A stretch of DNA of 64,000 nt, from contig JACKDV010000006.1 in NCBI GenBank assembly GCA_020633315.1, positions 289,893 to 353,892 of the forward strand. Reading direction: 5' to 3'. The notes under the pieces were generated by a model. That model was not told where the DNA came from and did no database searches. It saw nothing but the letters and a program-made list of their open reading frames with translations. Position numbers and translations under genes: made by a program. Every line of letters begins with the position of its first letter. Position 1 is the stretch's first letter. Source of the stretch: Myxococcales bacterium (GTDB taxonomy: Bacteria; Myxococcota_A; Polyangia; Nannocystales; Nannocystaceae). Of the stretch, positions 34,739 through 46,071 are shown piece by piece.

Positions 34739-37630
34739 TCAGGGAGCCGGCGCGTCCGTGAGCTGCTGCCGCAGGTCGGCGAGCTCGGCCGCGGACGGGG
34801 CCCCGGCCTCGTCCACCACCACCTCGATCTGTGGCAGCAGGGCCCGCGCCCCCTCCCGATCCCCCAGCATGATCAGCGCCTGGGCCCGGGTCTGCGCCAC
34901 CTGGGCCTGGAACGGCCGGTTCGAGCCGTCGTAGTCGAGGGCCTCCAGCGCCTCGAGCGCGCGGCGCGGGTGCCCCTCCTCCATGTCGAGGCGCGCGAGC
35001 TCGGCCGCCACCGAGCGCCCGGTGCTCGGCTGGTCCAGCGCCACGCAGCGCTCCGCGAGCAGCTCGAGCATCGCCCTCGCCCGCCGCCGGTCCCCCGCCC
35101 GCGAGAGGCTGATCCCATAGTAGTGGACCCGTCGCAGCACGTACTCGTCGGGGATCCCGGCCGCGTCGAGATCGGCGTAGTCCTGGTCGAACAGCGCCAC
35201 CGCCTCGGGGTAGCGCCGCTGCAGGTAGTAGACCGTCGCGAGGTTCTTGCGGACCATCTCGGTCCCCGGGTGCTCGGGACCCAGCGAGGCCTGCTGCCGC
35301 CGCAGCGATTGCTCGAGCTGCTCGGCGGCCTCGTCGTAGCGCCCCAGGTTCTTGAGGGCGAGCCCCAGGTTGTTGGCCGCCTGGGCGGTCGCCGGGTGCT
35401 CCTCGCCCAGGTGTCGGATCCGCAGCTCGAGCACGCGACGAAAGGTCTGCTCGGCCCGCTCCCAGTCGCGATCGGCCAGCCACGCGGTGGCCAGCGCATT
35501 GAGGTTGCCCGCCACGGTCAGGCTTTCGCTCCCCGTCTGGCGCTCCGCGATCGCCAGCGCCTCGTCGAAGCGCTCGATCGCGGCGTCGTAGCGATGGTGC
35601 CGCAGCTCGATCTGCCCCCGCGCGAAGCTCAGCATGCCGTCGAGCTCCTCGGCGTGGCGCGGATCGTAGCGACGCACCCGCTCGATCATCGCCTGCGCCT
35701 CCTCGTCGCGCACCGCGGCCTCGTCGAAGCGCTGCAGCGAGTAACCCAGCAGCTCCACCAGCTTCACCGCGCTGCCGGCCGCCACCGCGTCGTCCCCCGA
35801 GGCCAGCGCACGCCGCCAGCTCTCGCGGAAGTCGGCCGCCGAGGCCTCGGCGCGCCCCTGCCACAGCCGCAGCTCCGCCTGGGCCTGCAGCGCGCGGGCG
35901 AGCAGCGGCTCGTAGCCGAGCGCCCGCGCCTCCTCCACCACCATCACGCCGAGCTCGGCCGCGTCGTCGTACTTGCCGGCGAAGCCCAGCGCCCGCGCCA
36001 TCGCCAGCCGCCCCGCCACCGCCTCGACCTGGTCGCGCACCGCCGGGTCGTCGGGCGGCGGCACCCGGGCCCGCAGCACCTCCACGTCCTCGCAGGGCGC
36101 CAGCGAGCGCAGGCCGTCGGCCGCCTGCACCGCGTGCCGCTGGATCTCGGGGTCGCCCTGCACCAGCACCTCCACCAGCGCCTCGAGCTCGCGTCGCCGC
36201 TCGTCGAGGCAGGCCCCGCGCAGGTCGAAGGCCTCGCTGGACTGCGCGCCCTGGTAGTAGCTCTCGCAGGCGTCGCGGTGGGCCGCCGCCCAGGCCTCCG
36301 CGTAGCCGTCGATCCGCCCCAGGGCCAGCGCCGCCGTGTCGGTCGCGTAGCGGGTCTGCCCCTGGCCCAGCGCCCGCTCCACCGCCGCGCGGGACTCCGG
36401 GCTCCACAGCTCCGCCATCACCAGGTCCCCCGCCTCGCAGGGATCGGGCGGAGCCGAGAGCACGCGGCTGGCCACCGAGCCCGCCGTCACCAGCACCAGC
36501 GCCGCCGCCCCGGCCATGGCCAGCCGTCGCCGCGTCCGGCGGGGCCCCGGCTCGAGCCGCTCGATGAGCTGCTCCATCGACGGCCAGCGATCCTCGGGCC
36601 GGATCGACAGCCCGCGCATCACCACGGCACGCAGCCAGCGGGGCACCCCCGGGTCGCGCTCCGGCTCCGCGTACACCCCCTCGACCACGTTGTGGGCGAG
36701 CTGGGCCAGGCTGCGCCCCGTGAACGGCCGGCTGCCCCACAGCGCCTCGTACAGGGTCACGCAGAAGCTGAACTGATCCGACGCCGCCGTGGGAGGCTCG
36801 CGCAGCAGCTGCTCCGGCGCCATGTAGGCCGGCGTCCCCATCAGCCCCTTGGTGCGCGTGGCGGTGGCCCGCAGCCCGGAGTCCACCGGTGCCACCCCCA
36901 GCCGCCGCGGCTCGTCGTCCTCGCTCGCGACCAGGCGGGCCAGGCCGAAGTCGGTCACCCGCGGCCGCTCGTCCGCACCGATCAGCACGTTGTCGGGCTT
37001 GACGTCGCTGTGCACCAGCCCCGCCGCATGGGCCGCGGCCAGCCCCCGCCCGATGTCCTGGAACATCGCCAGCACCCGCGGCAGCTCGGGGCGCTCGTGG
37101 GCCAGCCAGCGCCCCAGCGTGCTGCCCACGAACTCCATCGAGATGAACACCCGCCCCTCCACCTCCCGCACCTCGTGCACGGTGATCACGTTGGGATGCG
37201 AGAGCCTCGCCATCGCCTGGGCCTCGCGCAGCAGCCTGCGCTGCGCTCGCTCGTCGCCCTGGCCGCGATCGTGCAGCACCTTGAGCGCCACCTTGCGATC
37301 GAGCGACGGATCGTAGGCCGCATACACCACGCCCATGCCCCCGCTGCCCACCAGATCGAGGATCGTGTAGCGATCGAGGCGCTGCCCCGGCTGCATCCGC
37401 GAGTCCCCGCGTACCGGCGGCAGCTCCTCGTCGGTCAGCGTCTCGTCGTCGGTGGGCCCGGGAGACGACGGCCCCGAGGGGCGATCGCTCGCGTAGATCC
37501 GAGCCAGCTCCGACACCACCCGGCTGCAGGTGGCACAGCCGTCGATGTGGGCCTCGACCTTCGCCCGCTGCGGTGGCTCGAGGCCGCCCCGGCTGAAGGC
37601 GGCGAGCGCCTCGGGGTCGGGGCACGTCAC
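34739..37630 (-). CDS. Ser/Thr kinase (HSD variant) with zinc-finger N-terminus and TPR domain
   Basis: 963 residues from a GTG. N-terminus: an anti-sigma-type zinc finger HIDGCATC (His28, Cys32, Cys35). Kinase domain (~85-350): GSGGMGVV, KVALKVL, then LVHSDVKPDNVLIG, where the usual HRD is HSD, then VTDFGLARL and TPAYMAPEQ. The Asp and the Lys/Asn that follow are kept, so activity is plausible but as a non-RD kinase. A membrane helix follows (LAMAGAAALVLVTAGSVA, ~385) and then a long TPR array (LNALATAWLADRDWERAEQT, LGLALKNLGRYDEAAEQLEQ). Probably co-transcribed with the ATP-grasp gene. Confidence 0.92.
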   Translation of the reverse strand: MTCPDPEALAAFSRGGLEPPQRAKVEAHIDGCATCSRVVSELARIYASDRPSGPSSPGPTDDETLTDEELPPVRGDSRMQPGQRLDRYTILDLVGSGGMGVVYAAYDPSLDRKVALKVLHDRGQGDERAQRRLLREAQAMARLSHPNVITVHEVREVEGRVFISMEFVGSTLGRWLAHERPELPRVLAMFQDIGRGLAAAHAAGLVHSDVKPDNVLIGADERPRVTDFGLARLVASEDDEPRRLGVAPVDSGLRATATRTKGLMGTPAYMAPEQLLREPPTAASDQFSFCVTLYEALWGSRPFTGRSLAQLAHNVVEGVYAEPERDPGVPRWLRAVVMRGLSIRPEDRWPSMEQLIERLEPGPRRTRRRLAMAGAAALVLVTAGSVASRVLSAPPDPCEAGDLVMAELWSPESRAAVERALGQGQTRYATDTAALALGRIDGYAEAWAAAHRDACESYYQGAQSSEAFDLRGACLDERRRELEALVEVLVQGDPEIQRHAVQAADGLRSLAPCEDVEVLRARVPPPDDPAVRDQVEAVAGRLAMARALGFAGKYDDAAELGVMVVEEARALGYEPLLARALQAQAELRLWQGRAEASAADFRESWRRALASGDDAVAAGSAVKLVELLGYSLQRFDEAAVRDEEAQAMIERVRRYDPRHAEELDGMLSFARGQIELRHHRYDAAIERFDEALAIAERQTGSESLTVAGNLNALATAWLADRDWERAEQTFRRVLELRIRHLGEEHPATAQAANNLGLALKNLGRYDEAAEQLEQSLRRQQASLGPEHPGTEMVRKNLATVYYLQRRYPEAVALFDQDYADLDAAGIPDEYVLRRVHYYGISLSRAGDRRRARAMLELLAERCVALDQPSTGRSVAAELARLDMEEGHPRRALEALEALDYDGSNRPFQAQVAQTRAQALIMLGDREGARALLPQIEVVVDEAGAPSAAELADLRQQLTDAPAP

Positions 37631-37717
37631 CCGATGGATCGTGCCACGACGCGCGCCCGACCGTCCCTCGGGCTCGCCCGTATCGACGCCCCCGCCCCCT
37701 GGGTCATCATCGGGTCG

Positions 37718-38707
37718 ATGCCGGCGACGCAGCTCGGTCGACGTATCCTCGTGGCCGCGATCCTGCTGATCGCCTGCCCTCGCGCCCCTCAGCCGGCCGA
37801 CGAGCCGGCCCCCTCACCACGGGAGAGCTGGATCTCCGACGACCTCCAGGTCCGTGACCTCAGCGGCCTCGCCTTCGACGGCGACCGCCTCCTCGTGGCT
37901 CGAAACCGCCCTGGCCTCGGCCAAACCGCGCAGATCTACGCCCTGCGGCCCGGCGCGGACGATCGCTGGGCCCCCGTGGGGCAGTGGTCGCTCCTGCGCG
38001 AGGACGGCCCGTGGGTCGATGCCGAGGCGATCACGCCCTCGGGCCGCGGCACCGCGCTGGTGCTGGTGGAGAGCCTCGGCGGCGACGGGGCCGGGCGGAT
38101 CTGGGAGGTGTCGCTGCCCGTAGGGGAAGGCACCGTGCCCGTCGAGCTCCATCGACAGTGGCGGCTGCCCGAGGCCTACCGGGAGGTCATGGGTGCGGGC
38201 AGCGAGGCCATGACGCGAGTCCCCGCGCCCGCCGACCTGCCCAGCGCCGAGGGTGAGCTGTGGGTGCTCGTGGGTCACCAGGCGCGGGCGAGCATCGGCC
38301 TGTTCCGGCTCTCGAGCGACGCCGCGGATCCCAACACGCCGATCGAGGCGGTGCGCGAGCTCGCCACCGACTTCGACGACACCTCCGGCATGGACTGGCA
38401 GGACGGCTCGCTCTTCCTGTGGCACAACGAGAACCTGCCCACGCTGGGCTGTCGATCGAGCGGGGCGCGGGTCAACGTGCTCGAGCGCTACTCGTGGTCG
38501 GCCGCATCCACGCCGACCGAGCTCCGGGGAAGCCGCGTGCAGTGGAAGCACCCGCAGCCGGGCGACGCTCCGTGCCGGAACCTCGAGGGCCTCGCGCTGG
38601 GGCGCTGCGAGGGAGGGGTGCGGACGGTCTACCTGGTCGACGACGACGCCGCGCCCGCGGCGGGGGCTCGCTACGAGGTCGAGGGGCTCTGCGGGGAGGG
38701 ACCGTGA
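37718..38707 (+). CDS. Secreted phytase/SdiA-regulated-like beta-propeller lipoprotein
   Basis: 329 residues from the ATG at 37718. The signal ends AAILLIAC (lipobox). The body reads as propeller blades: DLSGLAFDGDRLLVARNRP, GPWVDAEAITPSGRGTAL, ELWVLVGHQARASIGLFRL, DTSGMDWQDGSLFLWHNENL, and NLEGLALGRCEGG ending VYLVDDDAAP. The order 'LSGLA...DAEAI...LEGLA...LVDDD' is typical of SdiA-regulated or esterase-like phytase-domain proteins. No catalytic assignment. Divergent from the kinase gene by 87 bp; convergent with the metacaspase gene. Confidence 0.72.
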   Translation: MPATQLGRRILVAAILLIACPRAPQPADEPAPSPRESWISDDLQVRDLSGLAFDGDRLLVARNRPGLGQTAQIYALRPGADDRWAPVGQWSLLREDGPWVDAEAITPSGRGTALVLVESLGGDGAGRIWEVSLPVGEGTVPVELHRQWRLPEAYREVMGAGSEAMTRVPAPADLPSAEGELWVLVGHQARASIGLFRLSSDAADPNTPIEAVRELATDFDDTSGMDWQDGSLFLWHNENLPTLGCRSSGARVNVLERYSWSAASTPTELRGSRVQWKHPQPGDAPCRNLEGLALGRCEGGVRTVYLVDDDAAPAAGARYEVEGLCGEGP

Positions 38708-38746
38708 GCGCGCAGGCGGGCGGGCCCTTCGTCGCGCACGCACGCC

Positions 38747-40648
38747 TCACCAGGCTCCTTCATCACGCCGGGGCCTCGGGTCCACCTCGAGCCGGATCTC
38801 GCCCCAGGTCCACGCCTCCGACGTCACGAACGGTCGCAACTCCTCCCCGCGGGTCCTGCGGCTCGCCCCGAGCCCGAGCCCCTGAGCCGCGAAGGCGGTG
38901 GGATCGTCGGGCTCGGGGAGGCGCACGAGGTGACCCATCGAGATCGGCCTTCGGCTGCCGAGGATGATCAATCGACTGGGGCGAGGCCCGTCCCTGGGCA
39001 CGCGCTCGGGCCAGCCGCAGGTCAGGCCCTGCCGCCTTCGGTGGCCCCGCAGACCCACGTAGGTGGGCACGCCCGCGACCACCTCGATGCCCTCGGGCTC
39101 GTGCACATTGAGCAGGCCAAGGCGCCCCTCGATGTCGACCTGCAGCACCGAGACGAACCACCGCCGGGGCGTCGTGCCGCGATGCCCCAGCCGCAGCCAG
39201 AGCCGATCGCCCACGTGGATCCGCGGGGCCCCGGCGCCCGACGACGGCCATGGGCGGAGCTCCTCGTCGGGGCCCAGCGTGCCCCACTCCCACTCGAGCT
39301 CGGTCTCCTCCGCGGCCGTGGCCGTAGCGGCGGCGAGCGCCTGCTCGAGCCGACGAGCGCGAGCGCGATCCTCGAGCAGCTCGAGCAGCATCGGCAGCCC
39401 CTTCGCGTCGAGCGAGACCTCGGGCCACACCACGCGCCCCTCGTCGTCCTCCACGTCGACCCTCGAGCCCGCTTGCCCGACACCACGCACCCGCGCAACC
39501 GCAGCGGGCATCGCCACCCTCGCCGCCCGGACCAGGCCCGAGCTCCGCAGCGCCCGCTCCACCGCCGGCGCCCCCTCCACGACGACGGCAAGCGGCACCT
39601 GCAGCCCCTGCATGATGGCGCTCGCCCCGAGCGGAGGGCTCGACGAGGGATCGCCGAGCACGACCTCGGAGCCGTCGAGATCCACGCGAGTCACCCGCGC
39701 CTCGGTCCGAAGCCGCGGCTCGAGCGACGGGCCGAGCTCGAGCTCTGCGATTCCCCAGCGATCCCCCGTCCTCACCCCCTGGAGAAGCCCCGCCCGAATC
39801 CAGCCCCGGCCCGGGCTCGACGCCGGAACGAACGCCACGCTGCGAGGCTGGGCCACGGTCTCGCGCGCGAAGAGCAGCCGGTTGCGCGGCCCGGCCAGCA
39901 CCACCCGCTGCTCCTCGGTGCCACGCTGCCGGCTCGCCCACTCGCGGGCCCGGTGCGCGACCGCGTCCCACGTGAGCCGGTCGCAGCGCAAGCCCGCCTC
40001 GCGAACCACCTCGACGAAGCACTGGGTCATCAGCCCGTAGCGCCCCTCGGCCTGCTTCGTGGCGTAGGCGCTCCGCAGAGAGGACGAGCCCACCAACCGG
40101 ACGATCCGTGGGTGGCCGACCGTGGCCAGCAGCGGATCGCCGGCCCACTCGTCGCCGCCGGCACCCACGAGCGCCTCCACCCAGGGCGGCGGCGCAACGG
40201 TGGGAATCGGACCGTCGCGCACCATCGACGCCGCATGGCAGCAGTCGATGATCGCCGTCACGTTCCCGCAGACGCGATCGAGCCGCGCCAGCGCGGTCGA
40301 GACCTCCACGTCGAGCACTCCGACGCGCTGTCGCGACCCCGGCGGTCGCAACGTCGCCAGGTAGAACACCACCCGGCTCCCGAGATCACCGGCCAGCCCG
40401 GAGAACCTGACCACGCCACCGTGCCCGAAGAAGTAGAGCAAGCACGCGTCCTCGGCTCGGCAGGCTGACACCATGGCGTCGAGCCCCTCCAGGACTCGGC
40501 TCCGCGTGGCGCCCTGCCCCGTGCACACCGAGATCGACCAGCCCCCGAGCTCGTCGAGCAACGCCGCGATCGCATCGACGCCGGGAGCTCGGTCGAGCCG
40601 CCCCTCCGCATCTCGCTCGGGCACTCCCACCAACAGCGCATGCTTCAT
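38747..40648 (-). CDS. Metacaspase-like (C14) protease
   Basis: 633 residues from the ATG at 40648, chosen over the in-frame GTG at 40666 because a GGAG lies 7 nt before the ATG. The caspase-fold domain (~1-260) has a beta-strand start MKHALLVGVPERD, catalytic His76 in LLYFFGHGG and catalytic Cys137 in AIIDCCHAASM, the metacaspase-type HG/DxC dyad. The C-terminal ~370 residues have no clear family; they include beta-rich stretches such as WFVSVLQVDIEGRLGLLNVH and PTYVGLRG, a possible target-recognition or carbohydrate-binding module. Forms an operon with the 58-residue Ada-like gene just upstream. Likely a conflict or cell-death effector. Confidence 0.85.
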   Translation of the reverse strand: MKHALLVGVPERDAEGRLDRAPGVDAIAALLDELGGWSISVCTGQGATRSRVLEGLDAMVSACRAEDACLLYFFGHGGVVRFSGLAGDLGSRVVFYLATLRPPGSRQRVGVLDVEVSTALARLDRVCGNVTAIIDCCHAASMVRDGPIPTVAPPPWVEALVGAGGDEWAGDPLLATVGHPRIVRLVGSSSLRSAYATKQAEGRYGLMTQCFVEVVREAGLRCDRLTWDAVAHRAREWASRQRGTEEQRVVLAGPRNRLLFARETVAQPRSVAFVPASSPGRGWIRAGLLQGVRTGDRWGIAELELGPSLEPRLRTEARVTRVDLDGSEVVLGDPSSSPPLGASAIMQGLQVPLAVVVEGAPAVERALRSSGLVRAARVAMPAAVARVRGVGQAGSRVDVEDDEGRVVWPEVSLDAKGLPMLLELLEDRARARRLEQALAAATATAAEETELEWEWGTLGPDEELRPWPSSGAGAPRIHVGDRLWLRLGHRGTTPRRWFVSVLQVDIEGRLGLLNVHEPEGIEVVAGVPTYVGLRGHRRRQGLTCGWPERVPRDGPRPSRLIILGSRRPISMGHLVRLPEPDDPTAFAAQGLGLGASRRTRGEELRPFVTSEAWTWGEIRLEVDPRPRRDEGAW

Positions 40649-40681
40649 GCCCTGCTCCACTGGCACGAAGGGGCCGCGGAC

Positions 40682-40858
40682 CTATCGAGTCGAGCCCTCG
40701 AGGCAGTGGTCGCAGGGATCGTAGCCGGCCCGCTTGGCCTGCTGCTCGCTGGTGAAGTACACCCGCTCCACGATCTCGGAGATGTTGCACTTGGGGGTCT
40801 GGTGCTGCAGATCGTGGAATTCCTTGGTGTTCTTGTTCCCCAGGTAACGGCTGGTCAT
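40682..40858 (-). CDS. 58-residue Ada-like zinc-binding protein
   Basis: Starts at ATG 40858, 8 nt after GAGGAG, and stops 33 bp before the metacaspase ATG. The sequence begins MTSRYLGNKNTKEFHDLQHQ and later has KCNISEIVERVYFTSEQQA and AGYDPCDHC. This matches the Ada-type metal-binding pattern 'YVGNKNSKxFHxxxCxxxxxIxxxNRVYFxSxxxAxxAGYxPCxxC', with ligands His15, Cys24, Cys49 and Cys52. In other bacteria such modules are fused to nucleases and other effectors. As a stand-alone partner of a metacaspase it could be a sensor, substrate or inhibitor. Length and tight spacing make it easy to miss. Confidence 0.75.
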   Translation of the reverse strand: MTSRYLGNKNTKEFHDLQHQTPKCNISEIVERVYFTSEQQAKRAGYDPCDHCLEGSTR

Positions 40859-41013
40859 CGTCGTGCTCCTCGCTCGGGCCCATGGGACGAGCCCACGGCG
40901 ATCCCGTGTCGAGGTCGCTCGTCTCGGTCACCGTCCGAGCCGCGCTCATGCGTGAGCAAGCTCCGCACGCGAGGGATGCTCGTCCTCCTCCTCCACGACA
41001 CCGGGGCCGTCGC

Positions 41014-43623
<2,610 letters not shown>

Positions 43624-43708
43624 ACCGACTCTTCACCCCATCACCCCAACCCAACCAACCCCCCAACGAATCGATCGCCCAATGCGACCGAACAGGATAG
43701 TTGCACCC

Positions 43709-44119
43709 ATGCCCAGCCCTCTCGTCATCACCGGCTACGACCCGGTCCAGCTCGATGGCTCCATCGACTCCCTCACCCAGCTCCAGCTCCGGCACGGCTC
43801 CAACGGCTTGTCGAGCTACGGCCAGTCCCTCGAGGCAGAGCACGACGACCTCGAGTCGCCCGAGGCGACCATTCGCGTCAAGATGCCCGACTTCACCTAC
43901 AACGGCGACAGCTGGGAGGTCACGGTCTCCCACCAGAGCGGCGGCAACACGATCTCGTGGTCCCGCGACACCGATCACGCCTACCGTGATCTCGCCGCGA
44001 TGACCGACGCCCTCGAGGTGGACGTGGTCGCCACCAGCAACGCCTCGCCGCCGGTCACGAAGACCCGCAAGGTGTGGATCAAGACCAAGCCGGTCGACGC
44101 TCAGCCGGATCGCCCATAG
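43709..44119 (+). CDS. Unknown small beta-rich protein of the sigma/CHAT-TIR cluster
   Basis: 136 residues from the ATG at 43709 (an ATG at 43682 would add nine). No signal peptide and no Cys. The chain alternates hydrophobic and polar residues as in beta-sandwich domains: SPLVITGYDPVQLDGSIDSL, ATIRVKMPDFTYNGDSWEVT, VTVSHQSGGNTISWSRDTDH, VWIKTKPVD. No family recognised. It sits between the kinase and an ECF sigma factor (64 bp to the sigma ATG) on the same strand. Small beta-rich proteins next to CHAT/TIR effectors may be substrates, ligand carriers or inhibitors; this is inference. Confidence 0.65.
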   Translation: MPSPLVITGYDPVQLDGSIDSLTQLQLRHGSNGLSSYGQSLEAEHDDLESPEATIRVKMPDFTYNGDSWEVTVSHQSGGNTISWSRDTDHAYRDLAAMTDALEVDVVATSNASPPVTKTRKVWIKTKPVDAQPDRP

Positions 44120-44182
44120 GACGCTCGCCCCGTGGGTCTTCGCCTACCGACGGGGGTCCTGGCCGTGCTACAACGCTCGGTC

Positions 44183-44827
44183 ATGGACCCCCACAAGGAT
44201 GTCGATCTCGAGCTGCTCGTGCGGTGGCGTGAGGGGGATCGGAATGCCGGTGAGACGCTGCTCTCGAAGCACTTCGGGGGCATCCGTCGGTACTTCCGAC
44301 TGAAGTTCCCCGATGCCCACGAGGATCTGCTCCAGGAGACCTTCGCCCGCATCGTAGCGAACCGCGACGAGTTCCGGGCAGAGTCCTCCTTCAAGACCTA
44401 CCTGTTCCGCATCGCGCGGTACGTGGGCAACGAGCACATCCGCAAGCACTACCGGCACGGCGGCGACTTCTCCCCGGCAGACAGCTCGCTGGCCGACCTC
44501 ACCGGCCGGCGGCAGTCCTCGTTGCTCGCCGAGCGCGAGGATCATCGACTGCTGCTCGATGCGCTGCAGCACCTGAGCCTCGAGCAGCAGGAGGTCGTCG
44601 ACCTCTACTACTGGGAGCAGCTCACGGCCAAGCAGGTCGCAGAGGCGATCGAGGCGCCCGAGTCCACGGTCCGTGGTCGCCTCCGCCTCGCGGTCAGGCA
44701 CCTGGCCCGGCTGCACCGCGAGCTCGGCGAGCAAGAGCACTCGCGCGAGCTCTCCGACGGCGACATCGAGCAGTGGCTGCACGCGCTGCGGCGAGAGCTC
44801 GACCGAGCACCAACGGCCTCGAGCTGA
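44183..44827 (+). CDS. ECF-type RNA polymerase sigma factor
   Basis: 214 residues from the ATG at 44183; the frame opens 51 nt earlier but the sigma homology starts here. Region 2: LLSKHFGGIRRYFRLKFPDA, HEDLLQETFARIVANRDEF and SSFKTYLFRIARYVGNEHIR. Region 4: LDALQHLSLEQQEVVDLYYW and LTAKQVAEAIEAPESTVRGR, the HTH. The C-terminal ~40 residues are charged and end in a Glu/Arg-rich helix, with no separate anti-sigma gene nearby. The CHAT-TIR gene starts 32 bp downstream, so this sigma factor probably drives the cluster, itself perhaps controlled by the upstream kinase. Confidence 0.9.
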   Translation: MDPHKDVDLELLVRWREGDRNAGETLLSKHFGGIRRYFRLKFPDAHEDLLQETFARIVANRDEFRAESSFKTYLFRIARYVGNEHIRKHYRHGGDFSPADSSLADLTGRRQSSLLAEREDHRLLLDALQHLSLEQQEVVDLYYWEQLTAKQVAEAIEAPESTVRGRLRLAVRHLARLHRELGEQEHSRELSDGDIEQWLHALRRELDRAPTASS

Positions 44828-44859
44828 GCGCGGGCCCCCTCACCCGCGCTCCCGTGGCC

Positions 44860-46059
44860 ATGACTCCAACCCACCGTGACGAGATCATGCCAACGGCACG
44901 CGCCGCCCATTCGAGCCCACCTCTCGTGGTGCTGTTCTCCGCCAACCCGTCCTCCCTGACCCGCCTCGACCTCGAGGGCGAGCTCCAGGACATCGTCGAC
45001 GAGCTCGAGGGCGTCGGGCTCGAAGGGGTGCTCGCGCTCGAGAGTCAGTCGGCGACCACCCCGAGGACGGTGCAGCGGGCCCTGCTGGTCGAGCGGCCCA
45101 CCGTGGTGCACTTCAGCGGGCACGGCCGAGGGCGCGGCGCACGGCCGCCTCGCCGACCCGGCCGTGCCGTCCGCGACCTGGTCCCCGATCCAGCTCCCGC
45201 CCGGACCACGGGGATCATGCTGCACGGGGATCACGACGCCGACCTGAAGGTCGTCTCCGGAGCGGCCCTCGGCGATCTCTTCGCCAAGGCGGGCTCGACC
45301 GTGCGGCTGGTGTTCCTCAACGCGTGCCACTCCGCCGAGCAGGCGGACGCGCTCGTGCAGCACGTGGACTTCGTGATCGGCATCGACGGAGCGATCGAGG
45401 ACGAGGCCGCCAAGGCGTTCGCGGTGGCCCTGTACCGCGCGCTCGCCTTCGGCCGCACCATCGAGGCGTCCTTCGAGCTCGCGCTCAACGCCTTGATGCT
45501 CGAGGATCTCCGGGACGACCGAACCCGACCGATCCTGAGGTGTCGCCGAGGGGCCGACCCGCGCCGGGCCCGGCTCGTGGAGCCCCCTCCCCGCGACGAC
45601 GGGCGGGCGTGGGACGTGTTCATCTCGTACGCCAGCGCCGACGAGGAGCCGGTCCGGCGACTCGCCGAGGAGCTGCACCATCGTCAGCTCCGGGTGTTCT
45701 TCGATCGATGGGAGATCGGCCTCGGCGAGGAGGTGCGCCAGCGACTCGAGCGGGGCCTCGACGGCTGCACCCACGGGCTCATCGCCATGTCACCGCGCAC
45801 GATGACGCGGCCCTGGGTGCAGGCCGAGTACTCGGCCCTGCTCGACAAGGCCACCACGCACGGACGGCTGCTCATCCCGGTCCTCATCGGTCGCGAGACG
45901 ACCACCCTGCCGCCCTTCCTGCGGGCCCGACGGCTGGTGGACCTGCGTGGGCTGACGACCGAGGCCTATCGGGAGCGAGTCGGCGACATCGCACAAGCGC
46001 TCCGGGGACGACGACCCGGGCCGCCGTCTCGGCTTCGTCGCCGTCGGACCCGAGACTGA
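44860..46059 (+). CDS. CHAT-TIR fusion protein
   Basis: 399 residues from the ATG at 44860 (ATG 44887 possible). The N-terminal CHAT (caspase-HetF) protease domain runs ~20-225, with the catalytic pair His88 in VVHFSGHG and Cys156 in VFLNACHS, and the family's later FVIGIDGAIEDEAAKAFAVA and ALAFGRTIEASFELALN. A TIR domain fills ~251-385: WDVFISYASADEEPVRRLAE, LRVFFDRWEIGLGEE, with the NADase-type Glu323 four residues after Trp319 in PWVQAEYSAL. So one chain joins a protease and a likely NAD-cleaving effector. Co-directional with the ECF sigma gene; tail to tail with the TIR-NACHT gene. Confidence 0.9.
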   Translation: MTPTHRDEIMPTARAAHSSPPLVVLFSANPSSLTRLDLEGELQDIVDELEGVGLEGVLALESQSATTPRTVQRALLVERPTVVHFSGHGRGRGARPPRRPGRAVRDLVPDPAPARTTGIMLHGDHDADLKVVSGAALGDLFAKAGSTVRLVFLNACHSAEQADALVQHVDFVIGIDGAIEDEAAKAFAVALYRALAFGRTIEASFELALNALMLEDLRDDRTRPILRCRRGADPRRARLVEPPPRDDGRAWDVFISYASADEEPVRRLAEELHHRQLRVFFDRWEIGLGEEVRQRLERGLDGCTHGLIAMSPRTMTRPWVQAEYSALLDKATTHGRLLIPVLIGRETTTLPPFLRARRLVDLRGLTTEAYRERVGDIAQALRGRRPGPPSRLRRRRTRD

Positions 46060-46071
46060 GCCCGCGGCTCA
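46057..46071. terminator. Short hairpin containing both stop codons of a convergent pair
   Basis: TGAGC and GCTCA pair around CCGCG. The left arm begins with the TGA of the CHAT-TIR gene; the right arm ends with the reverse-strand TGA of the TIR-NACHT gene. Same design as at 28841-28860 but a shorter stem. Confidence 0.45.
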
